A DNA stretch of 7,367 bases from an uncultured euryarchaeote (GCA_937897005.1 CALCOQ010000349.1:1-7367), one strand, 5' to 3'. Counted from the stretch's first letter, positions 1 to 6,841 are shown. Notes: a model not told the origin generated them from the sequence alone. Made by a program: numbers and translations.

Positions 1-1
1 C

Positions 2-1033
2 AATCCATACAGCCGTCAGAGTCCAGAGGAATTCATTCAAACTGGAATCAGTGCTATCGATTGCTGTACCACTCTGGTGCGCGGACAGAAACTACCGATC
101 TTCAGTGCCAGCGGACTGCCACACAATGATATCGCACTGCAGATTGCTCGTCAGGCCAAGTTGCTCGACAGCGATGAGGAATTCATTGTCGTGTTCTGTG
201 CAATGGGAATCACTGCTGAGGAATACAACTACTTCCGCCACGACCTTGAGCGAACAGGTGCTCTGGAGAATGCGGTACTGTTCGTCAATCTGGCTGATGA
301 CCCTGCTGTCGAGCGGCTCATCACTCCTCGTCTTGCTTTGACCGCAGCAGAGTATCTTGCCTTCGAGCATGACTACCACGTTCTGGTCGTCTATACTGAC
401 ATGACCAACTATTGTGAATCGTTGCGTCAGATCGGTGCTGCTCGTGAGGAAGTGCCTGGTCGACGTGGATATCCGGGATACATGTACACTGACTTGGCAA
501 TGCTGTATGAGCGTGCAGGAATCGTCAAGGGCAAGAAGGGAAGCATAACACAATTCCCGATTTTGACAATGCCTGGAGACGATATCACACATCCGATACC
601 TGATCTGTCTGGATACATAACTGAAGGCCAGATCGTTATCAGTCGTGAGTTACATCAGAAGGGTATCTATCCACCGATCAATGTTCTGCCATCCTTGTCT
701 CGTTTGATGAATGCAGGCATTGGAGACGGAAAGACACGAGAGGACCACAAGTCGGTTTCCGACCAACTCTATGCAGCATATGCACAGGGTCGTGAACTAC
801 GTGGTCTGGTGGCCATCGTTGGAGAGGATGCTCTCAACGAGCGTGATCTGCAGTTGCTGAAGTTCTCTGATATCTTTGAGGACACATATCTTCGACAGAG
901 CAGGGACGATGACCGAAGTATCACTCAGACCCTCGATATGTCGTGGGACATCCTGACCAACATCAATACCAAGTATCTGGTAAGGCTTGACCAGAAATGG
1001 ATCGACAAATACCATCCAACAGAGAAGAAGTGA
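2..1033 (+). CDS. atpB: A-type (V/A) ATP synthase subunit B, 3' part (5' end outside window)
   Basis: This is the non-catalytic nucleotide-binding subunit of the archaeal rotary ATPase. It alternates with subunit A in the cytoplasmic A3B3 head. The frame is open from base 2, and 343 residues are visible. The family is usually about 460 long, so roughly 115-120 N-terminal residues (the beta-barrel domain) are missing to the left. Conserved landmarks are EEFIQTGISAID (visible residues 9-20), LVRGQKLPIF followed by SASGLPHN (25-42, the degenerate P-loop position of B subunits), GYPGYMYTDLAMLYERAG (156-173) and the ATPase alpha/beta signature PPINVLPSLSRL (224-235, bases 671-706). The C-terminus ends WIDKYHPTEKK, as usual for the family. 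The GTG at 77 is an internal valine, not the start. After the degenerate-P-loop lead-in AID the protein has Cys-Cys, where I recall Gly plus a hydrophobic residue as usual. The gene is followed 39 nt later by subunit D, the common archaeal order. Identification is secure. Confidence 0.97.
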   Translation, partial: NPYSRQSPEEFIQTGISAIDCCTTLVRGQKLPIFSASGLPHNDIALQIARQAKLLDSDEEFIVVFCAMGITAEEYNYFRHDLERTGALENAVLFVNLADDPAVERLITPRLALTAAEYLAFEHDYHVLVVYTDMTNYCESLRQIGAAREEVPGRRGYPGYMYTDLAMLYERAGIVKGKKGSITQFPILTMPGDDITHPIPDLSGYITEGQIVISRELHQKGIYPPINVLPSLSRLMNAGIGDGKTREDHKSVSDQLYAAYAQGRELRGLVAIVGEDALNERDLQLLKFSDIFEDTYLRQSRDDDRSITQTLDMSWDILTNINTKYLVRLDQKWIDKYHPTEKK

Positions 1034-1057
1034 GACCGGCCCAGGATGCTGAGATAC

Positions 1058-1066
1058 AGGAGGTGA
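1058..1066 (+). promoter_or_regulatory. Strong Shine-Dalgarno site for subunit D
   Basis: AGGAGGTGA is a full-length match to the complement of the archaeal 16S rRNA 3' end. Its GGAGG core ends 9 nt before the ATG at 1073. It fixes the start of subunit D and shows that this organism uses leadered, Shine-Dalgarno-driven initiation at least inside operons. Confidence 0.9.
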
Positions 1067-1072
1067 GAGAAG

Positions 1073-1690
1073 ATGGCATTGGATATTCAACCAACCCGTA
1101 GCGAACTCATCAATCTGAAGCGACGCATCAAGCAGACCCAGAACGGATACAATCTGCTGAAGATGAAGCGCGATGGACTCTTCCATGAATTCCGAACCTT
1201 GTTGTCTGAGATGATCGCCGCTAAGAGAGAACTCATAGAGACCTATAGAACGGCAAGTAGCAGGATTGCACTTGCTTCTGCTCTAGAAGGGGGTCTGGCA
1301 GTTCAGAGTGCAGCTCTCGGCAATCCTGTACATCCTGAGGTCGAGGTCTCTCGACGCAACATCATGGGAGTGGTAGTGCCTGAAGTGAAGGGTGCCAATC
1401 TATCGCTGTCCCTTGAACAGAGAGGCACTGGACTCATCGGCGGCTCGGCTTACATCGATGAGGCTGCAGACGCCTATGGAGAATTGATCGAGAAGATAGT
1501 CAAGGCTGCTGAGATGGAATCCACCTTGAAGCGCCTGTTGGTCGAGATTGAAGCAACCAAGAGAAGAGTGAATGCTCTCGAATTCAAGGTCATTCCAGAG
1601 ATGGAGGAAGCCAGGGATTTCATTCAACTCCGTCTTGAGGAGATGGAACGCGAGGAGACCTTCCGCTTGAAGCGTTTCAAGAACAAGTGA
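1073..1690 (+). CDS. atpD: A-type (V/A) ATP synthase subunit D (central stalk)
   Basis: The 205-residue protein is the central rotor shaft of the A-type ATPase. It is a long coiled coil that couples rotation of the membrane ring to the A3B3 head, with subunit F as partner. The N-terminal helix carries the family signature PTRSELINLKRRIKQTQNGY followed by LLKMKRDGL (residues 7-36). The C-terminal helix has EATKRRVNALEFKVIPEMEE (159-178), the other conserved block, and then a highly charged tail ending in KRFKNK. The middle (about 75-125) is the less conserved globular section rich in Gly, Val and Ser. Length matches the family (about 205-215). The ATG at 1073 is preceded by a perfect Shine-Dalgarno site at 1058-1066. 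The gene lies 39 nt after subunit B and is presumably co-transcribed with it. Identification is secure. Confidence 0.96.
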   Translation: MALDIQPTRSELINLKRRIKQTQNGYNLLKMKRDGLFHEFRTLLSEMIAAKRELIETYRTASSRIALASALEGGLAVQSAALGNPVHPEVEVSRRNIMGVVVPEVKGANLSLSLEQRGTGLIGGSAYIDEAADAYGELIEKIVKAAEMESTLKRLLVEIEATKRRVNALEFKVIPEMEEARDFIQLRLEEMEREETFRLKRFKNK

Positions 1691-1793
1691 TTTCCGAACC
1701 CTGACTCTGACCAGTGATACTGGTCGCTCATTTCATCTCGGGGGAAGGATTTGATGTGTGATTGCCGAGCAGACAACAACGCGGGGGAGGGCC
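1691..1793 (+). other. Intergenic region between atpD and the pseudoprotease-like gene
   Basis: These 103 bases hold one perfect inverted repeat (1709-1725) and two candidate initiation signals for the next gene. The first is AGGATTTGAT at 1746-1755, which matches the extended Shine-Dalgarno consensus AGGAGGTGAT at 8 of 10 positions and lies just before a GTG at 1758. The second is GGGGGAGG at 1783-1790, only 3 nt before the ATG at 1794. I see no convincing TATA box, so the downstream gene may be read through from the ATPase operon or use a weak promoter. Confidence 0.5.
1709..1725 (+). repeat. Perfect 7-bp inverted repeat (hairpin) after atpD
   Basis: GACCAGT and ACTGGTC are exact inverted arms around a 3-nt GAT loop, and a U-G pair could extend the stem by one. 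It begins 18 nt after the atpD stop. No T-rich tract follows (the next bases are gctcatttcatctcg), so it is not a classic bacterial intrinsic terminator. Archaeal termination is usually driven by U-tracts without a hairpin. It could be an mRNA 3' end or processing structure that separates ATPase expression from the next gene, or an operator-like palindrome. Its role is unproven. Confidence 0.45.
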
Positions 1794-4322
1794 ATGTCTG
1801 AAGAACAGTCAACAAATGCTCCCCTCAAGCGCATCAAGGCGCAGCAGAAAGCGTGGAGCCAGAAGCAACTTCTGCAACAAATCGTATTTCGATATTTCGA
1901 TGTTCTCGAAGAACTTGGTGATATGTGGCCATCTTGGTTGGTCAGAGCCAGAATAGAGAATGATGAGATTGAGAATCCACACGATGCATTGATAGAATTG
2001 AACAAGCATCTGAATGAACTCGATTGGATGGCAAGATTGAGCAGAGACGAACCTTGGAAGGTAACGATATTCCCTTCCCCTCCATCTTTGTTCACATTGG
2101 GCAATGACCACCGACTCTACTTCTGGCTTGCAGCATTGTTCTCGACCTGGATAATGGGAATCGTATGGTTACTTCCTCTCCATGAAGGCTCGAAATGGAC
2201 CGATCCGGAGATCATCAGAGCAGGATTACTGTCCTATGCATTTCCGCTGATGGCAGTATTGGGATTGGCTGACTATGTCCATAGAACCGTAGCGGCAAAA
2301 CTGGAGGTAAGAGTTGGCGGACTTCTTCCGATCGCTTTACCGATTCCATACCCTGGGTGGCCATTTGCCCTGTTTGCCATTCCAAATCATCCGCGAATGG
2401 AATCGATGCCTTGGGCAGACCGTCGCAGATTGGGCTGGGTCAGTCTGGCCGCTCCAGTCACCATTCTGTTTTGTGGGATGGGATTGGTGATTCTTGGATT
2501 GTGGCTTACTCCTCTCGACCGAACCATCGGTGCTCAACCGAATCGCCTCACATTCGGTCTTCTACCGCAACTCATTGCTTCTTTCATGTGGGACCCTGCG
2601 GTTCTGTCGTTGAAATCTGCATGGGTACATCCTATTGCCTTGGCTGGACACGGATTGATGTTGGTTGCTTGGATCTCACTGCTTCCGATTCCGACTTTCC
2701 CTGGAGGCCGCATCATCGTCGCCATGTCAGGGATGGAATCGGCACGCTCACAGGGTGTTCAGATCCTTCTGTTCATCTCGCTGTTATCACTTGGGTTCCT
2801 GCTTGGTGCATTCACTGGTCATGTCATCTGGACATTCATTGTCATCGCAGGAGGGGTGCTCATCGCTTCGCAGGGTGGAGATGAAAGGATTCCAGTCATT
2901 CTGGATGATATTCGGCCATTGGATGAGGATTCAGGACGTCGTCTATCGATGATACTCGTCATCTCTCTGCTGTTGATGATGCCGGCTGAGATGCCGACAT
3001 TGGAAGATGAAGAATGGGATTCAGAATTGGTCTGGAAATGGCCCGCTGAAGTGCAGTTGAGCGATTTCAATACCAGCGATGGTTTCAGTATCACAGTATC
3101 CAACCCTGGACTGTTGACTCGAGACTGGCAGATTTCTGCCTCCAGTGAAGGTGATGTGGAGAATTGGAATCTATCGTGGACATGCGGAGATGATACCACT
3201 GCCCTTGAACAGGGATGTGACGGCCAACTGAGCGCTGAAGAGAAGAAAGTGGTACATCTTGAATGGCTCACCCCCGCATTGCCTGATTCTCCGTCCCCAT
3301 TGGTCATCAGTATCGAGAATGGTGAGGATGAGCGTGAAGTGCAGATTCGGCCGGACTTTGAAATCGCTCTGATTCAACCATTCTGGCAGTTCAGTGGAGA
3401 TCAACAATCCCCAGTTCTTTGTACAACATTGGAAGTCAGCAAGGATTCCAATTCCTTCAATATCACTCTTGGCTCTGAAACTGGGGATTCAAACAGTGCG
3501 GCATTATGGAGTATCAGCGCACCGCTGGATACTTCGGTTGTCTCCAATGGTAGTAAGTTCACAGTACCCGTGTGTATAGAGGGTGAAGCAGGTTCGATGC
3601 AGACAGAGTATGAGTCATTGCGACTTCAGGTGGTCACCGATGATGGGAAGATGCAATCATGGGCTCTTGGAGGCCCGACCCAGACCTCAACATTCATTCT
3701 TCCCGCTGGCGGTTGGCATTTCGGAGATGATGGTTCTTCAGGATTGAACTGGACCAATTCGAGTGAATGGTACATCTCGGGAGCGATGGGTTGGCAGCAT
3801 GGAGACAACCTGATGGTTTCAGAGGATCTTGATTGCAACAGTGGCGGCACCTGGCGTCAAGCGAGTGTTTCAGAAGATGGATGGAGATGGGAATCGGATC
3901 TGCAGAAGAGGGTTGATTGGCCAAATCTCAGTGCTGGAAATCTGACTTGGACAGGTAGTGTTGGTGGCTTACTCCATCATTGTGCTGAGAACTCAACCTC
4001 ATGGGAATTGGTGGATGGTCCACAGGTCATCATGATGGAATCAGGGGTTCCAAGAATGGATTGGGTCTCGAAAGGATGGGCCATCGATTCTTCTGAAGGC
4101 GGAAGTCTGGAGTTATCATTCCAACATATGGAGGCCTCTTTGAGTTTCGATGAACGCGACCATGGAAATGGAACAGGTTGGTTACAACATGACATCATCA
4201 ATGATGGAATTGAAGTGACCCTGATCTTGAATTGGCAGGCAAGTGATGACACTCTGGTGGCTTGGTTGGAATTGAATGATGGTCAGGTCCAATTGCACCT
4301 TGCTGCTTGGAATCTGGGGTGA
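1794..4322 (+). CDS. Polytopic membrane protein: degenerate M50 site-2-protease-like domain fused to a secreted sequon-rich C-terminal domain
   Basis: From the ATG the protein has 842 residues; a GTG at 1758 would add 12. Residues 1-106 are charged, probably cytoplasmic and helical. About eight hydrophobic segments follow (roughly 108-128, 141-162, 174-195 possibly re-entrant, 214-239, 275-300, 322-340, 343-359, 384-398). The layout matches M50 site-2 proteases of the EGY/archaeal type: the HExxH helix, a following PxP stretch, RRRLGWVSLAAP (where the family has an R-x-x-x-D-x-G-x-A-G-P-like block), and HPIALAG then LLPIPTFPGGR where the family has HPxAxAG and NLLPxxxLDGGH. The active site is eroded: HExxH reads ADYVH (159-163), LDG reads FPG (302-304) and GGH ends in Arg306. 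Only His163 of the expected zinc ligands remains, so proteolysis is unlikely. Residues 400-842 are hydrophilic and Trp-rich, with six Cys (464, 475, 543, 594, 681, 730) and ten N-X-S/T sequons, and are presumably outside the cell. panE starts 4 nt downstream. Confidence 0.8.
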   Translation: MSEEQSTNAPLKRIKAQQKAWSQKQLLQQIVFRYFDVLEELGDMWPSWLVRARIENDEIENPHDALIELNKHLNELDWMARLSRDEPWKVTIFPSPPSLFTLGNDHRLYFWLAALFSTWIMGIVWLLPLHEGSKWTDPEIIRAGLLSYAFPLMAVLGLADYVHRTVAAKLEVRVGGLLPIALPIPYPGWPFALFAIPNHPRMESMPWADRRRLGWVSLAAPVTILFCGMGLVILGLWLTPLDRTIGAQPNRLTFGLLPQLIASFMWDPAVLSLKSAWVHPIALAGHGLMLVAWISLLPIPTFPGGRIIVAMSGMESARSQGVQILLFISLLSLGFLLGAFTGHVIWTFIVIAGGVLIASQGGDERIPVILDDIRPLDEDSGRRLSMILVISLLLMMPAEMPTLEDEEWDSELVWKWPAEVQLSDFNTSDGFSITVSNPGLLTRDWQISASSEGDVENWNLSWTCGDDTTALEQGCDGQLSAEEKKVVHLEWLTPALPDSPSPLVISIENGEDEREVQIRPDFEIALIQPFWQFSGDQQSPVLCTTLEVSKDSNSFNITLGSETGDSNSAALWSISAPLDTSVVSNGSKFTVPVCIEGEAGSMQTEYESLRLQVVTDDGKMQSWALGGPTQTSTFILPAGGWHFGDDGSSGLNWTNSSEWYISGAMGWQHGDNLMVSEDLDCNSGGTWRQASVSEDGWRWESDLQKRVDWPNLSAGNLTWTGSVGGLLHHCAENSTSWELVDGPQVIMMESGVPRMDWVSKGWAIDSSEGGSLELSFQHMEASLSFDERDHGNGTGWLQHDIINDGIEVTLILNWQASDDTLVAWLELNDGQVQLHLAAWNLG
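4316..4322 (+). promoter_or_regulatory. Shine-Dalgarno-like site for panE overlapping the upstream stop codon
   Basis: GGGGTGA contains GGTGA, complementary to the 16S rRNA tail, and includes the TGA stop of the preceding gene. The ATG at 4327 follows after 4 nt. This supports the short panE start and coupled translation of the two genes. Confidence 0.55.
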
Positions 4323-4326
4323 ATGG

Positions 4327-5265
4327 ATGAGAATCGGTATTCTTGGACCCGGGGCTATCGGAGGATTGTTGGCAGCACGATTGAGGAATCATGATTTGAC
4401 ATTGTTCGCCAGAGGAGCCACTCTACAGGCACTGGAAAGCGGTCTTGTCCTGCATTCTCCTGATGGCGAAATATGCCAACTTTCACCTTCGGAATACAAC
4501 TTGGTCAATAGTGAAGAAGACCAGACCTCGGAGATAGACATCGCCTTCATCTGTAGCAAATCCGCATCTACTCCACAGATGACAGAACTCGCTGAACATG
4601 TACTCGCTGAGGATGGAATCGCCATCAGTATCCAGAATGGACTTGGTCATTCCGAGATGCTGGCAAGCAGACTTGGATGGAGCCGCATACTCTCTGCTTC
4701 AACGGTACATGGTGCCACTCGCTTCGGACTCAATGAGGTTCATTGGACAGGAGTGGGTAGCATCAGTATCGGTTCCCTGAATCAGCGCTGTCCAGCCCTT
4801 GCAGACCCGCGCACCAGCAAATTATTCACCATTCTGGATGAAGCAGGGCTTTCTCCAATCTGGATCGATGATATGGAGAAGGCACTGTGGGTGAAATTAT
4901 TGCTCAATGTTGCAATCAATCCATTGGCTGCTATCAGTGGTGTTGAGAACGGTGTGATCCTGGAGCAACATGGATTGATGAATCAAGCAGTGGCAGTAAT
5001 GGAAGAGGCGAGAATAGTGGCCGCAGCGGAAGGTATCGAAATAGACCAACTTGAGATTCTTGAGGCCCTCGGAGATGTTCTCCATCGTACAGCAAGCAAT
5101 CGATGTTCGATGTTACAAGATGTCATTGCTGCAAGGAAGACCGAGATTGACTCACTCTGTGGTGAAGTGGCACTGCGTGCTGAGCGGCATGGTATTCCAA
5201 CACCCTTGAACAACCAACTCGCCGCCTTGATCAAGGCCATTGAGGATTCATATGGAATCAGATGA
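4327..5265 (+). CDS. panE: 2-dehydropantoate 2-reductase (ketopantoate reductase)
   Basis: The enzyme reduces ketopantoate to pantoate with NAD(P)H, the step before pantoate kinase in archaeal CoA synthesis. It is cytoplasmic and 312 residues long (E. coli PanE 303). The N-terminal Rossmann motif is ILGPGAIGG (residues 5-13). IQNGLGH (102-108) is the conserved Asn loop. WVKLLLNVAINPLAAISG (188-205) holds the catalytic Lys190 and Asn194/Asn198. SMLQD and KTEID (261-265, 271-275) carry the Ser and Glu that bind substrate in E. coli. The ATG at 4327 is chosen because it begins MRIGIL at the family N-terminus. An in-frame ATG at 4276 would overlap the upstream gene by 47 nt and add an unrelated leader. 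Only 4 nt separate it from the upstream stop, and GGTGA (4318-4322), part of the Shine-Dalgarno complement, spans that stop, so translational coupling is likely. Its 3' end overlaps nadB on the other strand by 8 bp. 2-Hydroxyacid-type relatives exist, so the exact substrate is inferred. Confidence 0.92.
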   Translation: MRIGILGPGAIGGLLAARLRNHDLTLFARGATLQALESGLVLHSPDGEICQLSPSEYNLVNSEEDQTSEIDIAFICSKSASTPQMTELAEHVLAEDGIAISIQNGLGHSEMLASRLGWSRILSASTVHGATRFGLNEVHWTGVGSISIGSLNQRCPALADPRTSKLFTILDEAGLSPIWIDDMEKALWVKLLLNVAINPLAAISGVENGVILEQHGLMNQAVAVMEEARIVAAAEGIEIDQLEILEALGDVLHRTASNRCSMLQDVIAARKTEIDSLCGEVALRAERHGIPTPLNNQLAALIKAIEDSYGIR

Positions 5266-6841
5266 GGTCCTTGTTGTAATGCAGGCCAATGTTGACTCTC
5301 CGCGCAATGCTTGACGAGCATACTTTTCCAGCAACCTGCACCATGTTGCGTAGCTGAACCAGTTCTTTGCTCGGTTTGCATCTCTGCCAGAGCCGTTCAA
5401 CCTCTTCTTGCAACAATTTCAGTCGCCTTTCAGCGCGCTGAAGACGAGCATCAGATTTGACCAATCCTACATCATCGGTCATTGTCGATTGCAAGGCCCC
5501 TCTATCGTGAACAAGAGGGGCATGTTCTCCCATCTCGACCATCTCGTCGGCTCTCCAACCAGGGAGAGTACGAGGGCCCGTATCGATGACACTTGCAATG
5601 AGATGCTCTGAAGTCCGATGTGCGAAGACCACCGCTTCAAGCAGACTGTTGGATGCCAGACGGTTGGCTCCATGCATTCCTGTACAAGCGACCTCACCTA
5701 TAGCGTACAAACCACCTATCACACGTTCGAGGTCATTCTGTAAGACACCACCGTTATCATCAACCGCCAATCCTCCAACGAAATAGTGTGCTGCTGGTGA
5801 AACGGGCAGTGGGTCTTTGGTCAATGAAATTCCATGTCGCTGAAGACGTGATTCGATGGTTGGGAATCGTTGGACCACGTCGTTGCCAAGATGCTCAGTC
5901 ACCAGGAAAACACAGTCATGCCCACTTCTTTTCAATTCTGAATCGGTTGCACGGGCGACGATATCTCTGGTCGCAAGACTCCCTGATGAACTGTATTTCA
6001 AGGTGAACGAATAGTTCTCAGGAGAACCTCCTTCATCCTTCCATCTCTCATACTCGTCTTTGGTCAATAGTACAGCACCATGTCCTCGTAGAACCTCGGT
6101 GATCAAAAATGGTCTATCGCCTTCAAGTGCAAGTGCAGTGGGGTGGAACTGGACGAATTCCATATCTCTGGTACGAGCCCCAGCCCGCATTGACATGGCA
6201 ATGCCATCGCCACAAGCAACATGCGGATTGGTTGTCTGTCTATAGAGTTGGCCAGCACCCCCGGTAGCAATCAGGATCGCATCGGCTGCGAAGGTCACCA
6301 TCTTTTCTGAGTCGTCTAGGCACCAGAGCCCGACAACATCCTTCTGCTTCGCATCCTTATCATCCAGAATCAGGTCAACAGCAAGATGGTCAGGATACAT
6401 GGTGATCAATTCGGAACCCTTCACCGCAGTCATCAAGGCGCCCTCGATCTCAGCTCCAGTCGCATCCTTGGTGTGTAATATCCTTGAAGATGAATGCCCA
6501 CCTTCCTTGACAAGATCGAATCCCCCTTCGGAGTTGGTATCGAATCTTACGCCAATCGACAACAGGTCCCTTATTCGGTCTCCTGCTTCCATGCATACCA
6601 GTCGTACGATTTCCTCATCGCAATGCCCATCTCCAGCAACTAGTGTATCGTTGATATGGGCATCCAGAGCCAACCCATCGGTCTTGTCCAGAATACCGGC
6701 GATTCCGCCTTGTGCCCAATTGGTGGATGAATCGCGGGGTGCACTCTTGGTGATGATGCTGACCTTGTGTCCTGAATCAGCACAGCGTAATGCCGCAAAC
6801 AGCCCTGCAATCCCTGAGCCGACCACCAAGATATGTGCCAT
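5258..6841 (-). CDS. nadB: L-aspartate oxidase (quinolinate synthesis, NAD pathway)
   Basis: This flavoenzyme oxidises L-aspartate to iminoaspartate, which NadA then condenses to quinolinate for NAD synthesis. It has 527 residues (E. coli NadB about 540). The FAD-binding GSGIAG is at 8-13. SSTNWAQGGIA (38-48), EGGHSSSRILHTKDATG (113-129), ATGGAGQLYRQTTNP (192-206), RDMEFVQFHPTAL (225-237), AAHYFVGGL (350-358) and GANRLASNSLLEA (391-403) are family blocks. Expected catalytic residues are present: Glu113, His233, Arg252, His352, Arg394. The C-terminal helical domain (about 435-527) ends GLHYNKDLI. Oddities are RGHGA (252-256) where RGEGA is usual, a longer stretch before LATRDIVARA, and an altered SRGLHY motif. 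The start is the ATG at 6841 (MAHILVVG), which puts the FAD motif at the usual distance; an upstream TTG at 6862 would add seven residues. No strong Shine-Dalgarno is visible. The fold is shared with fumarate reductase/succinate dehydrogenase flavoproteins, but the DATG and GANRLASNSLLE blocks favour NadB. nadA and nadC are not in the window. Confidence 0.94.
   Translation of the reverse strand: MAHILVVGSGIAGLFAALRCADSGHKVSIITKSAPRDSSTNWAQGGIAGILDKTDGLALDAHINDTLVAGDGHCDEEIVRLVCMEAGDRIRDLLSIGVRFDTNSEGGFDLVKEGGHSSSRILHTKDATGAEIEGALMTAVKGSELITMYPDHLAVDLILDDKDAKQKDVVGLWCLDDSEKMVTFAADAILIATGGAGQLYRQTTNPHVACGDGIAMSMRAGARTRDMEFVQFHPTALALEGDRPFLITEVLRGHGAVLLTKDEYERWKDEGGSPENYSFTLKYSSSGSLATRDIVARATDSELKRSGHDCVFLVTEHLGNDVVQRFPTIESRLQRHGISLTKDPLPVSPAAHYFVGGLAVDDNGGVLQNDLERVIGGLYAIGEVACTGMHGANRLASNSLLEAVVFAHRTSEHLIASVIDTGPRTLPGWRADEMVEMGEHAPLVHDRGALQSTMTDDVGLVKSDARLQRAERRLKLLQEEVERLWQRCKPSKELVQLRNMVQVAGKVCSSSIARRVNIGLHYNKDLI

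Noticed and set aside
92..592. A 166-codon open frame on the minus strand inside atpB
   Set aside because: It lies wholly antisense to the strongly conserved subunit B, and its translation has no recognisable domain, so it is a shadow frame.
1726..1760. A promoter (TATA box) for the pseudoprotease gene
   Set aside because: The stretch is not AT-rich in the needed pattern, and no TTTATATA-like octamer is present on the plus strand.
2357..2884. A 175-codon plus-strand frame inside the pseudoprotease gene
   Set aside because: Its translation is rich in Ser, Cys, His and Arg without structure, while the main frame shows regular membrane helices and M50-like blocks at the same bases.
2819..3307. 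A 162-codon minus-strand frame inside the pseudoprotease gene
   Set aside because: It is antisense to the main frame, low-complexity in Ser/Pro, and has no start context or family resemblance.
4276..4326. The upstream in-frame ATG at 4276 as the panE start
   Set aside because: It would overlap the preceding gene by 47 nt and add 17 residues before the Rossmann strand MRIGIL, which is the natural family N-terminus at 4327.
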